Below are positions 27,366 through 36,479 of a stretch of DNA of 64,000 nucleotides, piece after piece. The notes beneath the pieces were generated by a model, which was not told the origin of the DNA, did no database searches, and saw nothing but the letters and a program-made list of their open reading frames with translations. The DNA is from Clostridia bacterium (GTDB lineage: Bacteria; Bacillota; Clostridia; Oscillospirales; Acutalibacteraceae): NCBI GenBank assembly GCA_900752115.1, contig CAADUC010000107.1, positions 17,016 to 81,015 of the forward strand, read 5' to 3'. The first letter of the stretch is position 1, and each line of letters opens with the position of its first letter. Both the position numbers and the translations under genes were made by a program.

Positions 27366-27857
27366 TTAATAGTACGCTCCGTTATTCTCGAGCTCATCCA
27401 TCACGTCGTCGCCCGTCAAATCCACATTGTAGGGAATAATAATGTATGTATTGGTCGCCACGCGCTTGATTTTTCCGCCGTTGGCGTAGGCCACACCGGA
27501 CAGGAAATCAATAATGCGCAGAGATGCTTCCTTTTCCGTCTTCTCAAGATTCAGAACAACCGTGTGCATTTTCAGCAGCTCATCCGCGATGGGACGAGTC
27601 TCCTCTGCGAAATTCTGAGGCTTGAACAAAACCACCTGCAGCTGAGCCGTGGCATGGATATTAACCACCTTGCTGCCGCTCGAACTGTATGAGGAAGAAG
27701 AGGAAGAAACATGCCTGGACGTCGACTCGCGCTCTCTGTTTTCAATCGGAGAGACAAATTCCTCCTCATCGTCCTGCTCGTCCTCCGCGTAGTACTCATC
27801 GTACTCGTCATCCGGGGGATTCCACATATTTTTGATTTTCTGTACGAAACCTGCCAT
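27366..27857 (-). CDS. sepF: cell division protein SepF
   Basis: 163 residues. Short N-terminal membrane-binding helix (AGFVQKIKNMWN), an acidic then Ser-rich linker (residues about 15-70) and the C-terminal SepF domain (LQVVLFKPQNFAEETRPIADEL ... VLNLEKTEKEASLRIIDFLSGVAYANGG). It tethers FtsZ to the membrane. In the ylmE-sepF-ylmH-divIVA row. Confidence 0.96.
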   Translation of the reverse strand: MAGFVQKIKNMWNPPDDEYDEYYAEDEQDDEEEFVSPIENRERESTSRHVSSSSSSYSSSGSKVVNIHATAQLQVVLFKPQNFAEETRPIADELLKMHTVVLNLEKTEKEASLRIIDFLSGVAYANGGKIKRVATNTYIIIPYNVDLTGDDVMDELENNGAYY

Positions 27858-27897
27858 AATTCCGACCTCCTGGCTATCTTAATTCCTGTGCTGCAAA

Positions 27898-28626
27898 TCA
27901 ACGGTAAACGCGGGGACCGAACAACGCTGAACCGACACGCACCAAATTGGCGCCTGCACGTATGGCGTCTGCGAAATCCGCCGACATGCCCATCGACAGA
28001 TAGTCCATAGTAACATTATCTATTCTTTTCTGCTTTATGTCAATAAAATATTGAGTCATCCTGGAAAAAAACCGAATGGTTTCTTCTCTCGCTGCATCCG
28101 CCGGCGGAATTGCCATCAAACCGCGCACATGAATACGGGGCAGGGCGGCTGCCTCCTCCAGAAGCTCAGGAAGGGCTTCCGGCAAAACCCCTGACTTATT
28201 TTCCTCCCGGCCAATATTGACCTCGAGCAGAATATCCATTTCACGGTTTGCCTTCTCTGCCTGCCGGGAAATCTCCTGCGCAAGACGGGTGCTGTCCACA
28301 GACTGGATCATCGTGACCTTATCAATAATCTGCCGCACCTTGTTGGTCTGCAGATGGCCGATAAACTGAAGATCCACCGGAGCATACCCCTCATATTTTT
28401 CGCAGAGCTCCTGTACACGGTTTTCTCCGATATGACGGATCCCAAGCGCAATTCCATGATTAATCACCTCAACAGGAACCGTTTTTGTCGCCGCGAGAAG
28501 CGTGATTTCCTCCGGCTCGCGCCCCGAGGAAACCGCCGCCTGCTCCATTTCAAAGCGGATCCTTTTCAGGTTCTCTTCGACGTCGCGGAATCTCTGTTCC
28601 AACTCACTTGACAACTTTTCCGTCAT
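27898..28626 (-). CDS. ylmE: YggS/YlmE-family pyridoxal-phosphate homeostasis protein
   Basis: 242 residues, single-domain PLP barrel. The PLP lysine is in LLAATKTVPVE; phosphate binding residues in SMGMSADFADAIRAGANLVRVGSALFG are typical. It is thought to buffer PLP rather than act as an enzyme. ATG 28626 lies 23 bases inside the end of the HlyD-like gene and has AAGGGA ten bases upstream. Confidence 0.95.
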   Translation of the reverse strand: MTEKLSSELEQRFRDVEENLKRIRFEMEQAAVSSGREPEEITLLAATKTVPVEVINHGIALGIRHIGENRVQELCEKYEGYAPVDLQFIGHLQTNKVRQIIDKVTMIQSVDSTRLAQEISRQAEKANREMDILLEVNIGREENKSGVLPEALPELLEEAAALPRIHVRGLMAIPPADAAREETIRFFSRMTQYFIDIKQKRIDNVTMDYLSMGMSADFADAIRAGANLVRVGSALFGPRVYR

Positions 28627-29902
28627 ACAGATCGGTCCCTTCCACAACAATTTCATCGTACAGCTGTACGGTTTCAGACGTCATCAGTTCATCCTCATCG
28701 GGATTTGGATCGCAGATCACGTAAGTGGAGGTGCTGTAAAGAGGAATAATCTGACGGAAGACGATCTCGCTTCCGTGCATCACATACACACCTTTGACCT
28801 CCTTTGTCTCCGTGACCTCCTCCCCGTCTTCCTTTTCATAAGTACGCGTTACCTCCGCAAAGTGAACCGCTTTCTGGCTCACGCGGATCCCGCTGTACCG
28901 GGTAACGGCAATGGAACAAGTTTCTGTGCGCAGACGAGCCAGTTCCTCATTCATCGTACTGCATTCGAGCACGACAGCCGCCTCCGAATCAATACTTTCC
29001 TGATTAACGGCCCGCACGACAGCCGTAACGGAATCCGACGTTGCAAAAGGAAAACTGAGTGTGACGGCGTTGCCCTCGAGAAACTTCAGCGCGTCCTCCG
29101 CAGATACCACGCAGACAACATACCATTTGAATTCTCCGCAAATCTTTCCAACTGCGTCAGCGGCAGGCGAGACCGTGGTTTGAAGGCCCTCACGATACTG
29201 TGCCGGCGTAATGGAAAGAATATTGTCATAATCAAAGACGCTTTCGTAACCGTCAACCTCGCTGATAAATATTCCTGCAGAGGGCGCCGTAATGGTGCCA
29301 AGAGCCTGACGGCCGGCGGAAAGGGAATCCCTCTGCTGAGTCAGAGAGGCTATGCGATCATCAAAATTTTCCACCTTGTTTGTGACAATCTGACGCTCAT
29401 TCAGCACATACAGAAGATCTTCCCTTGCTTCCTCAAGCGTATCAAATTCTCCGAGCGCAGACTTTTGCAGCAGTGCCACCAACTTCTGACTGATTTGCTT
29501 GTTCAGCGTGTCTTGATCAGCGGCATAGGTGCTGCCGGGAGAAGACAGCTTTTGCAGCTGAGAAATCTGCAGGTTCAGGGTTTCAATCTGCTGCTGTGCC
29601 GCAGCATCCTGCTCCGTTGCATAAATCTCGGCAACCGTCCCTCCTTTGGAGACCTTTCCTCCATCGTTCACCACATAGGTAATCACGCCGTTTGTCTGCT
29701 GCTGAATGACAGATTCCTTGCGTATGGCCGTTCCGGTCGCCTGCACCACTTCTGAGGTACCCGGATCATCCGCGCTCACATAGGTGGCGATTTCTGTTTT
29801 TACGGAGACATAATTGGCGTTATATACCTGGTAACCAATATAAAAGAGAAGCAGAAAGGCCAGACAAATCGCAGCCAGTCTGCGAATTAACGGGCTGTTC
29901 AC
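28604..29902 (-). CDS. HlyD-like membrane-fusion-type protein
   Basis: 432 residues. One membrane helix near the N-terminus (AAICLAFLLLFYIGYQVY, about 11-28). The biotinyl-lipoyl-like hairpin follows (TNGVITYVVNDGGKVSKGG ... EVDGYESVF), split by a long coiled coil (about 95-215) with QQQIETLNLQISQLQKLSS. A beta-barrel C-terminal half ends YDEIVVEGTDLYDGKVVK. This architecture is that of HlyD adaptor proteins of exporters, but no transporter gene is adjacent. It sits between miaA and ylmE, a position recurrent in related Clostridia; its role is unknown and may relate to the cell envelope. Confidence 0.85.
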   Translation of the reverse strand: MNSPLIRRLAAICLAFLLLFYIGYQVYNANYVSVKTEIATYVSADDPGTSEVVQATGTAIRKESVIQQQTNGVITYVVNDGGKVSKGGTVAEIYATEQDAAAQQQIETLNLQISQLQKLSSPGSTYAADQDTLNKQISQKLVALLQKSALGEFDTLEEAREDLLYVLNERQIVTNKVENFDDRIASLTQQRDSLSAGRQALGTITAPSAGIFISEVDGYESVFDYDNILSITPAQYREGLQTTVSPAADAVGKICGEFKWYVVCVVSAEDALKFLEGNAVTLSFPFATSDSVTAVVRAVNQESIDSEAAVVLECSTMNEELARLRTETCSIAVTRYSGIRVSQKAVHFAEVTRTYEKEDGEEVTETKEVKGVYVMHGSEIVFRQIIPLYSTSTYVICDPNPDEDELMTSETVQLYDEIVVEGTDLYDGKVVK

Positions 29903-29957
29903 AGAACACGCTCCCTTCCATGGGACTGCCGGGGCGAAGCCGCTTCTTTCCGCACCG

Positions 29958-30917
29958 TTATTCTATAGTATAGCTGATTTCAAGCTCCTTTGCAACTATG
30001 CGGGCGGCCTCTTGCACAAGAAGACGATCCGGCACGTGATCACGGGCGATCCATCTGACGTCCTGCTCACGGCGAAACCAGGTCAGCTGACGCTTCGCGT
30101 AGCGGCGCGTCTCCTGGCGGAGCTTGTTCGCAGCTTTCTCAAGCGAACACGCACCTTTGAAATATGGAAAAAATTCCTTGCACCCAATTGCCTGTTTGAC
30201 CGTCGCTGCCCCAGGATACTCCATCAGACGGCGCGCTTCCTCCAGAAGACCGTTTTCAAGCATCAGCGAAACACGGCGGTTGACACGATCATACAGCTGA
30301 GAGCGATCCTCATACGTCAGCCCAATCCAGCACGCATGGTAAGGAGACGGCTCCCGTCGGGATTCCTCACGCAGACGAGCCATTGTTTTGCCGGTCAGAC
30401 GGCAAAGCTCCAGCGCACGCACGATCCGCTTGACGTCGCGCAAAGAAAGGCGGGCCGCGGTTTCCGGGTCAAGTGTACGCAGCTCATCCAAAAGAACCTG
30501 CGCTCCCTCCCTCTGCGCTCTTTGTTCGAGAGCGGCCCGGAGCACGTTATCCCGGGGTTCCTCGGAGAAGGAAATATGGTGCAGCAGCGAGGACACATAG
30601 AGGCCTGTTCCCCCACAAAGCACAGGAACCCGGCCGCGCGCATGGATCTCCCGGATAACAGCCCCGGCACGCGCAACGTAATCCGCAACGCTGAAAGACT
30701 GATCCCAGTCCAAGAAAGCAATTAGATGATGCGGCACACCGCGCATTTCCTCAGAAGTCGGCTGAGCGGTGCTCACCGGCAAACCTCGGTAAATCTGCAT
30801 CGAATCGGCAGAAACCACCTCACCGCCGAAACACAGGGCAAGCTCAACCGCAAGGGCCGTCTTTCCGGAAGCTGTCGGTCCGACAACCGCAATCACCGGT
30901 ATGTTTTCCTGTTCCAT
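29958..30917 (-). CDS. miaA: tRNA dimethylallyltransferase
   Basis: 319 residues. P-loop VVGPTASGKTALAVEL at the start, then VSADSMQIYRGL and AQPTSEEMRGVPHHL. It adds an isopentenyl group to A37 of tRNAs reading UNN codons. Its product is further modified by MiaB, encoded upstream in the same gene series. mutL precedes it by 77 bases. Confidence 0.97.
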   Translation of the reverse strand: MEQENIPVIAVVGPTASGKTALAVELALCFGGEVVSADSMQIYRGLPVSTAQPTSEEMRGVPHHLIAFLDWDQSFSVADYVARAGAVIREIHARGRVPVLCGGTGLYVSSLLHHISFSEEPRDNVLRAALEQRAQREGAQVLLDELRTLDPETAARLSLRDVKRIVRALELCRLTGKTMARLREESRREPSPYHACWIGLTYEDRSQLYDRVNRRVSLMLENGLLEEARRLMEYPGAATVKQAIGCKEFFPYFKGACSLEKAANKLRQETRRYAKRQLTWFRREQDVRWIARDHVPDRLLVQEAARIVAKELEISYTIE

Positions 30918-30994
30918 TTTCTTCCCCCTTTCATGCGGTACGGACCGCTTTTATGATACGGCAGCGCCTCTGCGGAAACGGTCGAAACAAGGCG

Positions 30995-33130
30995 TCACTG
31001 CAGTCTTCCGAACTGTTTTTCGAGATCCCGCCGGCGCATCACAATCGAGACAGGACGGCCGTGCGGACAATAGCGGATTTCCGGGTGAGCCGCCAATCGT
31101 CTCGCCAAGACTTCCAGTTCCTCCGGCGGCGTTTCGTCCCCCGCTTTGATCGCCGCCCGACAGGCCACATTATGATAAAGCCAGTCAAGCTTCTCTGTCG
31201 TCAGATCGGTCTTCGAACGAACAAGATAACCGGCCATCTCCATGACCGCATCGGCGATTCCCTCTCCCTCGAGAATCAGCGGAGCAGTGCGCACGAGAAC
31301 CGTCCCTCCGCCGAAATCATCGATCTCAAAGCCCGCCTTTCCGAACAGCTCCCGTGCTTCCAGAACAGCCGCATACTCATTTTTCTCCAGTGTAACAGCG
31401 ACGGGCTCAAGAAGAAGCTGGCAATCTGCATCGCTGCGCTCTGCCTTAAGCTTTTCATACAGCATCCGTTCGTGTGCGGCATGCTTGTCAATCCAGACCA
31501 GCTCGTCTCCCCGTTCCAGAATCACATAGGTTCCAAACGCCTCTCCCACAAGCCGGAACGGGCGCTCCTCTTCCTGAATTTCCGCATCCGGATTTTCCTG
31601 AACAGGCTCTGGGAGAACAGGCGGCCGGCTTTCCAGGGATTGCGTATCCAAAACAGAAGCAGCCGTCGTCTGAGGCTCCGCCTTTGGGAAGGAAACCGCT
31701 GAAATGCCCCCGGCAGACTGTTCCGCTGGCGCCGGAACGTTCTCCCGGGCAGAATCGGGGGCTCCAAGGGAGCCGCCGTCTGCGGGGCTTCCGGACATCT
31801 TCTCCTGCAGAGAAGTGCGCGAAACTTCCACATTCTGCGGCTCTTTTCCTATTGCAGGATCCGCCTGCTGCGGTACAGAAACAGGCCGGGCAGACCAAAG
31901 AGGGATTCCCTCCGGCTTTTTCGGCTCTTCGCGGGAAAGAGCCGGGAAAGCGCTCCTCTCGCGCACCACGCCGCGGCCCGCAGAGGAAGCGCTCCGCCCA
32001 AGGCGCGGTACGGAGATCTCCGGCTCCTCCGAAGCAGACGCCGCAGGCTGCGGCGTAAATGAAAGCTGCTTCGCCTGCGGCTGAACTCCCGCAAAAACCG
32101 GAGGAGGAACATAAGCCGGAACCTGCGCGACCTTTGGCGTATCTCCTTCGTTGAGCGCCGTCTTAACACCATGATAAACACAGTCAAAGAGAGGCTTCTC
32201 ATTGACAAACCGCACTTCAATTTTTGCCGGGTGGACGTTGACGTCCACGGAGCGGCATGAGACGCTTAGATGGAGCACACAGGCCGGAAGCTTACCAACC
32301 ATCAGAGAACCCTTAAAAGCCTCCTCAAGCGCGACCATAGCCGTACGGCTCTTGACATAGCGGCCGTTCAGGAAAAAGTTCTGCATACTGCGGTTCGGTC
32401 GTGCCGCCGCAGGCTTGCTGACATATCCGTTCACCGATACGCCGCCGTACTCATAGGAAACGGGAATCAAGCCTTGTGTAAATTCACGGCCATAAACAGC
32501 GTAAATGGCTGATTTCAATTGTCCGTCGCCCGGCGTATGAAGCGTTTCCTTTCCGTCCCGCAAAAAACGAAACGAGATCTCGGGATGGGAAAGCGCAATC
32601 TTATCCATAACCGAAGCAACGGAGTTCCCTTCCACAACATCTTTCTTGAGAAACTTCATGCGGGCCGGAGTGTTATAAAAGAGATCTCTGACCACAATGG
32701 TGGTTCCGGCAGGACACCCCGCATCCTCACAGGCTTCCTCCTCCCCGCCCGCTATCACATAACGGGTTCCCTCCAGCGCGTCCCCCACACGGGTCAGCAG
32801 TTCCACACGGGCAACCGCGGCGATGGAAGCAAGAGCCTCTCCCCGAAAGCCAAGCGTTCCAATTCCCTCAAGATCCGACTGATTGTTCACTTTGCTCGTC
32901 GCGTGCCGGAGAAAAGCCGTCGGAACATCCTCGCGCGCGATACCGCAGCCATTGTCGGTGATGCGCAGATACGTCACACCGCCGTGCTTGATCTCAACCG
33001 TGACAGTGGTTGCTCCGGCGTCAACAGCATTCTCAAGCAGCTCCTTTACGACGGATGAAGGACGATCCACCACCTCGCCGGCGGCAATCAGTTCCGCCAC
33101 ATGTTTATCCAGTACATGAATTCGTCCCAT
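30995..33130 (-). CDS. mutL: DNA mismatch repair protein MutL
   Basis: 711 residues. The N-terminal GHKL ATPase has VVKELLENAVDAGAT, ITDNGCGI and GFRGEALASIAAV. A Pro/Glu-rich linker (about 330-510) joins it to the dimerisation domain with WIDKHAAHERMLYEKL: this is the DQHA-x2-E-x4-E endonuclease motif, with K for Q, and the partner CPHGRPVSIV is present at the end. So it probably nicks DNA, as in bacteria without MutH. Acts with MutS encoded 103 bases upstream. Confidence 0.97.
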   Translation of the reverse strand: MGRIHVLDKHVAELIAAGEVVDRPSSVVKELLENAVDAGATTVTVEIKHGGVTYLRITDNGCGIAREDVPTAFLRHATSKVNNQSDLEGIGTLGFRGEALASIAAVARVELLTRVGDALEGTRYVIAGGEEEACEDAGCPAGTTIVVRDLFYNTPARMKFLKKDVVEGNSVASVMDKIALSHPEISFRFLRDGKETLHTPGDGQLKSAIYAVYGREFTQGLIPVSYEYGGVSVNGYVSKPAAARPNRSMQNFFLNGRYVKSRTAMVALEEAFKGSLMVGKLPACVLHLSVSCRSVDVNVHPAKIEVRFVNEKPLFDCVYHGVKTALNEGDTPKVAQVPAYVPPPVFAGVQPQAKQLSFTPQPAASASEEPEISVPRLGRSASSAGRGVVRERSAFPALSREEPKKPEGIPLWSARPVSVPQQADPAIGKEPQNVEVSRTSLQEKMSGSPADGGSLGAPDSARENVPAPAEQSAGGISAVSFPKAEPQTTAASVLDTQSLESRPPVLPEPVQENPDAEIQEEERPFRLVGEAFGTYVILERGDELVWIDKHAAHERMLYEKLKAERSDADCQLLLEPVAVTLEKNEYAAVLEARELFGKAGFEIDDFGGGTVLVRTAPLILEGEGIADAVMEMAGYLVRSKTDLTTEKLDWLYHNVACRAAIKAGDETPPEELEVLARRLAAHPEIRYCPHGRPVSIVMRRRDLEKQFGRLQ

Positions 33131-33233
33131 GCCTTCCCCTTTCTCCGTTTCCTGTGTATTCTTTCGTTTGAGAGAGTGCCCGTCGATGCGTTTTAACGAT
33201 ATCGTCTCAGGGCAAACCGCTTCACAAGGATCT

Positions 33234-35855
33234 TTACTCCTTCTTCGCGAGCGAAGTCAGCTCGTAAAGCTGGGTCATACACTCAATCGGCGTCAATGTG
33301 TTTACGTCCAGATTCCGCAGCCGTTCCATGATCTCGCTCTCCCTGCCGGGAACAATGGAGAGCTGAAGGCTTTGATCCGGTTCCGGCGCACGGCGCTGCC
33401 CCCTGCCCTTCGGCATGCTGACAGCCTTGCCCTCCTCCAGCTCGGCCAAAATCTGTTTTGCGCGCGTAATCACCTTGTTGGGAACACCGGCCAGCTTCGC
33501 CACCTCGATGCCGAAACTGTCATCCGCCCCGCCGCGCACAATACGGCGCAGGAAAGTAATGTCATCGCCGCGCTTCTTGACGGCAATATTGAAGTTTTTG
33601 ACTCCGTCGACAAGATCCTCAAGCACCGTCAGCTCGTGATAATGGGTCGCGAAAAGCGTCTTTGCGCCCAGCTGCTTCCGATCCGCCGCATATTCCAAAA
33701 CGGCCCGCGCAATGCTCATTCCGTCAAAGGTCGAGGTACCGCGCCCGATTTCGTCCAGAATCAGAAGACTGTCGGGCGTAGCGTAGCGGATGATCTCGGC
33801 CACTTCGCTCATCTCGACCATAAAGGTTGACTGGCCGGAAGCCAAATCGTCCGATGCGCCTACACGGGTAAAAATGCTGTCTGTAATGGAAATATCCGCC
33901 GAAGCAGCCGGAACAAAACAGCCAATTTGGGCCATCAGAACAATCAGCGCGATCTGACGCATATAGGTTGACTTACCTGCCATATTCGGGCCGGTGATGA
34001 TAGCGACACGATTTTCATTTTTATCGAGCATGACATCGTTCGGGACGAAGGGCACATCAAGGAGCTTTTCCACCACAGGATGACGGCCTTCGCGAATCTC
34101 AATCCGGCCCTCAAGGTTAATCGAGGGGCGCACATAGTTCTGCGCAGCAGATACCTGCGCAAAGGAGAGCAAAACGTCAATCTGTGCAACAGCTGCCGCC
34201 GTTTTCTGAATGCGGGCAAGCTCGCCCGCCGTCTTTTTTCGCACCGCATCAAACAACGTATATTCCAGCTGCACCGAGCGCTCCTGCGCACCAAGGATGC
34301 GGCCTTCGAGCTCCTTAAGCTCCGGAGTGATGTAACGCTCACAGTTCGCAAGCGTCTGCTTCCGGATGTAATCCTCGGGAGCCTGATCGCGGTAAGAATT
34401 GCTGATCTCAATGTAGTAGCCGAAAACACGGTTATAGCCGACCTTCAGTTTCGGGATACCGGTCCTCTCGCGCTCTCTGGCTTCCACCTGCGCCACAATG
34501 CCGCGGCCGTTTGTCATATCCCCTTTGATCTGATCAAGCTCTTCGCTGTAACCGGGACGGATCAACCCTCCTTCGCGCACGGAGAAGGGCGGATCGTCGG
34601 CAATTGCGCTGTCGATGAGCTCTCTTACATCCTCGAGAGGATCGATCTCTTCCCGCAGAGCGGCAAGCAGAGAAGACTGGGCCGGTGACAGCGCCTGCTG
34701 CAGGATCGGAAGGCGTGCCAGAGCCGCCGCAAGCGAGCGCAGCTCCCTCGCATTGGACGCGCCGTAAACGATGCGGCTCATCAGACGCTCAAGATCGTGA
34801 ATGCCGGAGAGCCCCTCTGCGATGTCGTCGCGCAGGGCAGCGGAACCCACCAGCTCCTCCACCGCGCTCTGACGGCGAAGAATCTGCGCGGGACTGAGCA
34901 GCGGCTGCTCAATCCAACTGCGAATAAGACGTTTTCCCATCGCTGTGCGCGTTTTATCAAGTACCCAGAGCAGCGAACCGCGCTTCTCCTTCGAACGCAT
35001 CGTCTCCGTCAATTCAAGGTTGCGCCGCGCATTCAAATCGAGATGCATATACTGCGCCTCGCTGAACAGGCGAAGCTCCGTCATGCGCTCCAGACCGGTG
35101 CGCTGTGTCCTCTTTAAATAGCCGAGAAGAGCGCCAAGAGCGGCTGTGACAAGCGGTTTATCCTCGATGCCGAGGTCCTCGAGCGATCGTCCGGAAAACT
35201 GCTCACTGACCGCCGCCGACGCTCCCTGCAGGTCAAACTCTTCCTCCGGAAGAAGTTCCAGGCTGGCAGAAAGGCGTTCGCGGATAAAAACAGGCAGTTC
35301 CTTGAAATCAAGTCCTCCCGGACTGAGCAGGATCTCGCGCGGAGAAAAACGGGAAAGCTCGTTGATAAGCTGTTCGCCGAGATCCCCCCCGGTCAGGACG
35401 CAGGCACTCAGCGCTCCCGTCGAAATATCGGCAAAACAGCAGCCCGCCTGTCCCCCACCGGTACAGATCGAGCAGATGTAATTATTCTTGGACTCATCCA
35501 GCATCGTACTTTCCAGCACGGTGCCGGGCGTGATTACACGGATAATGTCACGCTTGACCAGTCCTTTGGCCAGCGCGGGATCTTCGAGCTGTTCACAGAT
35601 GGCAACCTTATACCCTTTCTGCACCAGGCGGGCGATATAGTTTTCCGCACTGTGAAACGGTACGCCGCACATCGGTGCGCGCTCTTCCTGACCGCAATCA
35701 CGTCCTGTCAGCGTCAGATCCAGTTCCCGGGAGACGAGCTTCGCGTCTTCAAAAAACATTTCATAAAAATCACCGAGACGGAAGAAAAGGATCGTACCGG
35801 GATTTTTCTCCTTCATCTCCACATACTGCCGCATCATCGGCGAAAGGTTTGCCAT
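33234..35855 (-). CDS. mutS: DNA mismatch repair protein MutS
   Basis: 873 residues. The mismatch-binding domain has the Phe-x-Glu in ILFFRLGDFYEMF near residue 35; the ATPase has TGPNMAGKSTYMRQIA near residue 610, ILDEIGRGTSTFDG and FATHYHELT. C-terminal tail ends near DVNTLTPIECMTQLYELTSLAKKE-type dimer motif. ATG 35855 has GGAGG upstream. Part of the miaB-ylbF-mutS-mutL-miaA row. Confidence 0.98.
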   Translation of the reverse strand: MANLSPMMRQYVEMKEKNPGTILFFRLGDFYEMFFEDAKLVSRELDLTLTGRDCGQEERAPMCGVPFHSAENYIARLVQKGYKVAICEQLEDPALAKGLVKRDIIRVITPGTVLESTMLDESKNNYICSICTGGGQAGCCFADISTGALSACVLTGGDLGEQLINELSRFSPREILLSPGGLDFKELPVFIRERLSASLELLPEEEFDLQGASAAVSEQFSGRSLEDLGIEDKPLVTAALGALLGYLKRTQRTGLERMTELRLFSEAQYMHLDLNARRNLELTETMRSKEKRGSLLWVLDKTRTAMGKRLIRSWIEQPLLSPAQILRRQSAVEELVGSAALRDDIAEGLSGIHDLERLMSRIVYGASNARELRSLAAALARLPILQQALSPAQSSLLAALREEIDPLEDVRELIDSAIADDPPFSVREGGLIRPGYSEELDQIKGDMTNGRGIVAQVEARERERTGIPKLKVGYNRVFGYYIEISNSYRDQAPEDYIRKQTLANCERYITPELKELEGRILGAQERSVQLEYTLFDAVRKKTAGELARIQKTAAAVAQIDVLLSFAQVSAAQNYVRPSINLEGRIEIREGRHPVVEKLLDVPFVPNDVMLDKNENRVAIITGPNMAGKSTYMRQIALIVLMAQIGCFVPAASADISITDSIFTRVGASDDLASGQSTFMVEMSEVAEIIRYATPDSLLILDEIGRGTSTFDGMSIARAVLEYAADRKQLGAKTLFATHYHELTVLEDLVDGVKNFNIAVKKRGDDITFLRRIVRGGADDSFGIEVAKLAGVPNKVITRAKQILAELEEGKAVSMPKGRGQRRAPEPDQSLQLSIVPGRESEIMERLRNLDVNTLTPIECMTQLYELTSLAKKE

Positions 35856-35880
35856 GACTCTGCCTCCAACCCAAACTGAA

Positions 35881-35927
35881 AAGGCATGCGGGGTACGACG
35901 TGCTTCCGTCTCCCCTCCGCATGCCTT
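35881..35927 (-). terminator. hairpin between ylbF and mutS, possible weak terminator
   Basis: Eleven-base perfect arms AAGGCATGCGG and CCGCATGCCTT (35881-35891, 35917-35927), followed on the minus strand by TTTTCAG... counting the last two arm T. It lies in the 125 bases before mutS and may attenuate expression. Confidence 0.55.
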
Positions 35928-35980
35928 CGATGTGAATGTTCATCCGCTGTGCGGAGTTCCGCGCTTGTCCTCCGGGCTGC

Positions 35981-36388
35981 TCAGTGGCAGCCGCCGCAGG
36001 AAGCACAGTTTCCGCCGCAGCTCGACTCCTCGTAGTCCGCCGTATCCGGATCGGCTCCTTCGGCACACTGGCTGATGATGGAGCTGACACGGTTCAGCAG
36101 AGCGTCAAGATCCTGCTTCGCAGCGTTATACGCCTGCATATGATCGTTCTGCATAATCTGGCCGTAAAGCAAACGGAGCTCATTGTTGAGCTGCTGGAGC
36201 TTATCGTCGTCGCGCTCGTCCTTATTAGCCTCATTGTTGATCGCCATTCTCTTGAGATTAAAATCGCCGATCATATTCTGCAGAACAGCGTCGCCGTCGC
36301 AGTCTTCGCTCGCCTTGCGCATCGCAAGATAGCGCTCGTCCTTCTGCAGCTCACGGCCGATTTCACGGGTCAGTTCAATGATATCCAT
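35981..36388 (-). CDS. ylbF: YlbF/YmcA-family regulator-like protein
   Basis: 135 residues, mostly helical: IIELTREIGRELQKDERYLAMR and QLNNELRLLYGQIMQNDHMQAYNAAKQDLDALLNRV. YlbF/YmcA proteins form, with YaaT, an Fe-S containing complex that affects RNase Y and development in Bacillus. This copy has a C-terminal Cys/Gly tail (SCGGNCASCGGCH) that could hold a cluster or zinc. ATG 36388 has GGAGGTACC upstream; the extended frame to 36490 is rejected. Adjacent to mutS in many Clostridia. Confidence 0.85.
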   Translation of the reverse strand: MDIIELTREIGRELQKDERYLAMRKASEDCDGDAVLQNMIGDFNLKRMAINNEANKDERDDDKLQQLNNELRLLYGQIMQNDHMQAYNAAKQDLDALLNRVSSIISQCAEGADPDTADYEESSCGGNCASCGGCH

Positions 36389-36479
36389 AGCGGGTACCTC
36401 CAAAACATTAAAATATAGGATAAAAGAGTTTCCAAAAAGCAAATGAAGAATCAAACGAAAGGTTCCCTGCACACGCAGC

